Assembly: GCA_014803575.1 (NCBI GenBank) | Contig: JAAVBO010000003.1 | Coordinates: 23,617-58,261 of the forward strand | Reading direction: 5' to 3' | Source: a bacterium | GTDB taxonomy: Bacteria; Pseudomonadota; Alphaproteobacteria; Rs-D84; CACZYB01 | DNA length: 34,645 bases | Part shown: positions 31,786 to 34,645 of the stretch, piece after piece | How positions within the stretch are numbered: position 1 is the first letter of the stretch | How the letters are laid out: each line of letters starts with the position of its first letter | Notes under the pieces: generated by a model | Seen by the model: only the letters and a program-made list of their open reading frames with translations | Database searches by the model: none | What the model was told of the DNA's origin: nothing | Translations under genes and position numbers: made by a program

Positions 31786-32364
31786 ATGAGAAAATTATTT
31801 TTAATTATGTTTTCGTTGGCATCTGTTGGTGCAAGTGCTGATACTTTTCCAAGATATACTGAAAAAGAAAAGGAAGCAATTAATCATTGCAAAAATTTGG
31901 ATGTAAAGTTGTTAGAGGATATAAAATCTCAGATGGTTACATCTGGTGTATTTAGTGGTGTTGGAACAGCATCAAGTGTTGTTAGTTTTAGCATATCAGC
32001 ATCAAATGTAGCAGGAAAAGATGATGCAGAAAGGGTGAATAGTAAAGCTAAAAATATAGCAGGTAATATTGCCGCGGGTGTTGGAACCGGAGCTTCCTTA
32101 CTTTCTGCTTCGTTTGCTGGAACTGCACTTACCAAGCTTAAAGGTTTGATTGATGATTTGGAAGAATGTAAGGAAGGGTTAGGCAATATTGCTGATTCTC
32201 CTGAAAATAAAGATGATACTAAAACAGAAGCAAGTTCTGGTTCAACATCTGAAAATAAAGATGATACTAAAACAGAAGCAAGTTCTGGTTCAACATCATC
32301 AGAATCATCAGGACAAAAGACTGAGACTACTACAACAACAGTTGTTACTGAAACTTCTAAATAG
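31786..32364 (+). CDS. secreted protein with Gly/Ala/Ser-rich hydrophobic segments and repetitive acidic/Thr-rich tail
   Basis: The 192-residue product has a signal peptide (1-18, GASA|DT), then NHCKNLDVKLLEDIKSQM and two glycine/alanine/serine-rich hydrophobic segments (SGVFSGVGTASSVVSFSISA, AAGVGTGASLLSASFAGTAL) that end in LIDDLEECKEGL. It resembles the C-terminal half of the preceding protein. The tail has two perfect 16-residue repeats (ENKDDTKTEASSGSTS) and a Thr-rich end. The start is ATG 31786 with AAGGAG overlapping the upstream stop. No family recognised; the glycine-rich segments might insert into or line membranes (speculative). Confidence 0.82.
   Translation: MRKLFLIMFSLASVGASADTFPRYTEKEKEAINHCKNLDVKLLEDIKSQMVTSGVFSGVGTASSVVSFSISASNVAGKDDAERVNSKAKNIAGNIAAGVGTGASLLSASFAGTALTKLKGLIDDLEECKEGLGNIADSPENKDDTKTEASSGSTSENKDDTKTEASSGSTSSESSGQKTETTTTTVVTETSK
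32202..32297 (+). repeat. perfect 48-bp tandem duplication
   Basis: Two identical 48-bp units (32202-32249 and 32250-32297) encode 16 residues each, in frame, in the tail of the secreted protein. Perfect identity implies a recent or frequently renewed duplication. Confidence 0.92.
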
Positions 32365-32379
32365 TAGTTATGTTATTTG

Positions 32380-32425
32380 AAATCAGCTCTTTAAATTTTC
32401 AATATTTAAGGGCTGATTTTTTTTT
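32380..32425 (+). terminator. terminator of the second secreted-protein pair
   Basis: AATCAGC and CTTTAAA pair with TTTAAG and GCTGATT across an AT-rich loop, followed by nine Ts. Confidence 0.8.
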
Positions 32426-32440
32426 GAGGAAAGGATGGTC

Positions 32441-32468
32441 TTGCTTTTTTACTTTTTCTTTGTATAAT
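32441..32468 (+). promoter_or_regulatory. dut promoter
   Basis: TTGCTT (32441-32446), 16 nt, TATAAT (32463-32468); GGGAG precedes ATG 32494. Confidence 0.5.
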
Positions 32469-32493
32469 TTTTTACAACTATGGGAGATTTGAT

Positions 32494-32961
32494 ATGAATA
32501 AAGTTAAAACAAAGATTTTTTATTTACCTAATTATGATATTAAGGCTTGGGGACCTATGAAGTATGCTTATACAACAGATTCTGGGTTTGATGTGCGTGC
32601 GTGTATTGATTCTGATATAACACTTGCTCCGATGGAGCGAAGGGTTGTCCCGCTTGGTTTTAAACTTGCACCGGAGGAGGGGTATGGCTATCAAATAAGG
32701 GCGAGAAGCGGAAATGCCTCTAAATTGGGATTGTCTATGGTTAATGGTGTTGGAACTATTGATAATGCTTATAGAGGTGAAGTCGGTGCCATACTTATTA
32801 ATCTTTCGGATAAGTCTATTGTGATAGAACGGGGTATGCGTATTGGTCAGTGTGTGGTGGAGCCAATTTATCAGTTTGATTTTGAGGAGGTTGCAAGCGA
32901 GGAGGAGCTTGGTGAAACTTCCCGAAATTATTCCGGATTTGGAAGCAGTGGTATAAAATAA
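32494..32961 (+). CDS. dut: dUTP diphosphatase
   Basis: dUTPase hydrolyses dUTP to dUMP, keeping uracil out of DNA and supplying thymidylate synthesis. The 155-residue trimeric-type enzyme shows all five motifs: SGFDVRA (30-36), RSGNASKLG (71-79), GTIDNAYRGEV (87-97, catalytic Asp90), RGMRIGQCVV (113-122) and RNYSGFGSSG (144-153). Motif 1 has Ser-Gly-Phe-Asp instead of the common Ala-Gly-Tyr-Asp. Its 3' end converges with the gene at 32965 with only 3 nt between and no terminator. Confidence 0.95.
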   Translation: MNKVKTKIFYLPNYDIKAWGPMKYAYTTDSGFDVRACIDSDITLAPMERRVVPLGFKLAPEEGYGYQIRARSGNASKLGLSMVNGVGTIDNAYRGEVGAILINLSDKSIVIERGMRIGQCVVEPIYQFDFEEVASEEELGETSRNYSGFGSSGIK

Positions 32962-32964
32962 TAT

Positions 32965-33237
32965 TTAATTATTGTGGCAGTTGCAATGTTCATGTGAACA
33001 GCAATCGCATTCGTCATCATCTTCTTCGTGATTATGGCAGCAACAATTTTCGTTGTGATTTGGTTTTTCTTCTTCCTCGTCTGGGTCTAAATTTTTATCG
33101 ATTTGGACGTTGAAAGAAGTACAATCGTCGGTAAAGCCGTATTTTTCGGCGTCCTTTTGATTTTGTATGAATTGGGCTATTTCCTCGTCTGTTAAGCCAA
33201 GTTCTTTTGCCTTTTTTAAAAGTTCTTCCGGTATCAT
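32965..33237 (-). CDS. small His/Cys/Asp-rich protein, possible metal binder
   Basis: This 90-residue protein has a helical N-terminal part (IPEELLKKAKELGLTDEEIAQ), then an acidic linker. The last roughly 35 residues are dense in His, Cys, Asp and Glu (NCCCHNHEEDDDECDCC, SHEHCNCHNN). Such tails commonly bind Zn, Ni, Cu or Co and act as a store or chaperone; the metal is unknown. There is no signal peptide, so it is cytosolic. AAGGA lies before the ATG and a promoter is visible. Family not recognised. Confidence 0.8.
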   Translation of the reverse strand: MIPEELLKKAKELGLTDEEIAQFIQNQKDAEKYGFTDDCTSFNVQIDKNLDPDEEEEKPNHNENCCCHNHEEDDDECDCCSHEHCNCHNN

Positions 33238-33261
33238 TTTGTTTTCCTTGGTTTTCTTTGT

Positions 33262-33289
33262 ATTTTAGCAGTTTTGAGGAATAAATCAA
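33262..33289 (-). promoter_or_regulatory. promoter of the His/Cys-rich protein
   Basis: On the minus strand TTGATT (33289-33284), 16 nt, TAAAAT (33267-33262). No recognisable Zur, Fur or NikR operator was seen. Confidence 0.5.
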
Positions 33290-33308
33290 TAAGAATTTAA
33301 AAAAGTGC

Positions 33309-33337
33309 TTGCATTTAGGAAAAAATGATATTATACT
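33309..33337 (+). promoter_or_regulatory. tRNA-Val promoter
   Basis: TTGCAT (33309-33314), 17 nt, TATACT (33332-33337), 13 nt before the tRNA. Confidence 0.7.
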
Positions 33338-33350
33338 TTTTTCATTCTTT

Positions 33351-33427
33351 GGGTGATTAGCTCAGTTGGCTAGAGCATCTCGTTTACACCGAGGAGGTCT
33401 GGGGTTCGAGTCCCTAATCACCCACCA
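33351..33427 (+). tRNA. tRNA-Val (anticodon UAC)
   Basis: A complete cloverleaf: acceptor GGGTGAT paired with ATCACCC, D-arm GCTC...GAGC, anticodon stem TCTCG/CGAGG with loop TTTACAC (anticodon TAC), T-arm with GGTTCGAGTCC, and an encoded CCA end. No terminator follows, so transcription may continue into the ligase gene 41 nt on. Confidence 0.97.
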
Positions 33428-33468
33428 TTAAAATAAGCATTGTTACAGTTAAGACTGCGGAGGTGAAA

Positions 33469-34185
33469 ATGCAACTTAATTTTATTCCAATAAAAACTCG
33501 TATAGTAAACCCACCAAAAGATGAAATTTGGGATATCCTTGATAATCTGTCAATAGTCGATGGTGATATTATTTTTATAACTTCGAAAATTCTTGCGATA
33601 CATCAGGGCAGGTGTGTGCCTGTTGTGGGTGCGGATAAGAAAGAACTTATTAAGCAGGAGGCGACCTATTATTTGCCGTATGAAAGTGATAAGGGGTTTC
33701 ATGTGAACCTGACTATTACAAATAACATACTTATTCCGGCGGCGGGTATTGATGAAAGTAATGCGAATGAGCATTATATTTTGTGGCCGAAAAATGTGGA
33801 TGATTTGTGTGCGGAAATTCGAAAATATTTGATGCAAAAAAATAATATAAAAAGACTTGGTGTCGTATCTACGGACAGTCATACTACTCCGCTTCGTTGG
33901 GGTGTGACGGGGATTACAATCGGACTTGCGGGTGTAAATCCGTTGGAAGATATTCGTGGAAAATCCGATATATTCGGAAGGACTATGAAACTTACACAAG
34001 TAAATAAAATAGACCCGTTGACGGCTATGGCTACACTTATCAGCGGGGAGGCTGATGAAAGAGTTCCTATTGTAATTCTTCGCGGGTATGAGGGTATAGA
34101 ATTCTCAGAAAATGCAAGTATGGAAAATTTCAATATACCGTTGGAGGTTGATATATACAGACCTTTGTTGGAAGTGTTGAAATGA
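33469..34185 (+). CDS. CofE/FolC2-family gamma-glutamyl ligase (COG1478)
   Basis: The 238-residue product (ATG 33469, GGAGG 6 nt upstream) matches the coenzyme F420-0:glutamate ligase family: IPIKTRIVNPPKDEIWDIL, GDIIFITSKILAIHQGR, NILIPAAGIDESNA, LWP, VSTDSHTTPLRWGVTGITIGLAG and SGEADERVPIVILRGYE. These enzymes add glutamate through a gamma bond using a nucleotide. In Chlamydia a homologue is proposed to replace folylpolyglutamate synthase (FolC2). No other F420 gene is in the window, and the next gene is DHFR-like, so a folate role is a reasonable inference. It follows tRNA-Val and overlaps the next gene by 3 nt. Confidence 0.85.
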   Translation: MQLNFIPIKTRIVNPPKDEIWDILDNLSIVDGDIIFITSKILAIHQGRCVPVVGADKKELIKQEATYYLPYESDKGFHVNLTITNNILIPAAGIDESNANEHYILWPKNVDDLCAEIRKYLMQKNNIKRLGVVSTDSHTTPLRWGVTGITIGLAGVNPLEDIRGKSDIFGRTMKLTQVNKIDPLTAMATLISGEADERVPIVILRGYEGIEFSENASMENFNIPLEVDIYRPLLEVLK

Positions 34186-34645
34186 AAATCGTAATGTGTG
34201 TTGCCGTCAGTTCGGATGGGAAAATTGCCGATGCTAACGGTAATGGCGATTTTTCTTCCGTTGAGGATAAAAAGCAGTTTAGGGAGTTTCTTCACAGTGA
34301 TGCAGTTGATGCATTTATAGCGGGAAGAAAAACAGCGGATGAGTTTAGAGAAAGGCTTTATTATAAACCGTTATATGTCCTAACAAATTCTTGTGTGGAG
34401 AAGTATTGTTTTAATGATAGAGCCAGGTTGCCGGATTTGAATTTTGCTTTGCTTGGCGGACTTAAAACTTATCAATATTTTTTATCGGAAAAATTGGTTG
34501 ATGAGGTAAGGTTGACTGTGGAGAAAAGTATTTTTTTCGGTTGCGGATTGCACCTTGATTTTTCCTTTTATGAAAAGGATTTCAAAGTTGTAAATAAGAT
34601 TGATTTAAGCAGTAAGACGGAGCTTGTCTTATATAAGAAAAACAG
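34182..34645 (+). CDS. RibD C-terminal / dihydrofolate-reductase-like reductase (3' end outside the window)
   Basis: The visible 154 residues form a RibD_C/DHFR-fold protein. MKIVMCVAVSSDGKIADANG is the NADPH-fold strand with the S.DGKIA motif. FIAGRKTADEF, then LLGGLKTYQYFLSEKLVDEVRLTVEKSIFFGCGL, is the family's C-terminal nucleotide-binding block. The short form without a deaminase domain fits a stand-alone reductase, which could act on a pterin/folate or a riboflavin precursor. Its ATG overlaps the ligase stop (ATGA), so the two are translationally coupled. The frame is open at the window end but probably nearly complete. Confidence 0.8.
   Translation, partial: MKIVMCVAVSSDGKIADANGNGDFSSVEDKKQFREFLHSDAVDAFIAGRKTADEFRERLYYKPLYVLTNSCVEKYCFNDRARLPDLNFALLGGLKTYQYFLSEKLVDEVRLTVEKSIFFGCGLHLDFSFYEKDFKVVNKIDLSSKTELVLYKKN

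Noticed and set aside
33469-34645. A coenzyme F420 biosynthesis locus
   Set aside because: Only the ligase resembles that pathway; no cofC, cofD, cofG or cofH is seen, so I kept F420 as an alternative only.

Overview
The window looks like chromosomal DNA of an AT-rich, uncultured alphaproteobacterium. The main marker is the DUF1013/TrcR-type cell-cycle regulator at 5730-6314, a family known essentially from Alphaproteobacteria. A long sigma-70 with acidic inserts, many secreted Cys-rich hypothetical proteins and overall low GC fit host-associated (gut-type) lineages, but I cannot name a genus from sequence alone. Promoters are of the ordinary sigma-70 type (TTGnnn-N16/18-TATAAT). Most genes have clear Shine-Dalgarno sites and many units end in recognisable intrinsic terminators.

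Layout. (1) 1-5.6 kb, minus strand: four genes for secreted Cys-containing proteins of unknown function, with ruvA embedded among them. Two of these genes appear to be transcribed without a leader. (2) 5.7-8.5 kb: the TrcR-like regulator and rpoD. (3) 8.6-11.2 kb: a lipoprotein, then an SPFH/band-7 lipoprotein with a downstream protein made of four tandem helix-turn-helix-like repeats. (4) 11.3-13.1 kb: fabF and a small secreted protein whose reading frame runs through a G9 tract. (5) 13.2-23.4 kb: a surface-polysaccharide cluster with GT2, nucleotidyltransferase, GT4, Gmd, a perosamine-synthase-like aminotransferase, a PglD/PerB-like acetyltransferase, a 1217-residue triple glycosyltransferase and a GT8. 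The middle genes encode a likely GDP-mannose to GDP-N-acetylperosamine route and the glycosyltransferases would assemble the glycan. No flippase, polymerase or exporter is present. (6) 23.5-24.9 kb, convergent: an orphan two-gene phage tail-fibre-like module. (7) 25.2-28.2 kb, minus strand: a housekeeping operon def-fmt-truA-(P-loop kinase)-DUF167. (8) 28.3-32.4 kb: rmuC, a VirB2/TrbC-like two-helix membrane protein, HU, and a second pair of secreted proteins. (9) 32.5-34.6 kb: dUTPase, a His/Cys/Asp-rich small protein, tRNA-Val(UAC), a CofE/FolC2-family ligase and a partial RibD/DHFR-like reductase.

The best candidates for something undescribed are: the secreted-protein family with an Arg-rich segment just after the signal peptide, present at two loci; the leaderless promoters driving two genes at the first locus; the SPFH lipoprotein plus four-HTH protein pair; the G9 element found twice on opposite strands, once inside a possibly phase-variable gene; the triple glycosyltransferase whose first junction is an A9 tract that would restore a stop/start overlap on loss of one A; and the CofE-like ligase paired with a DHFR-like reductase, which may be an alternative folate branch. 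No prophage body, insertion sequence or CRISPR array was seen.
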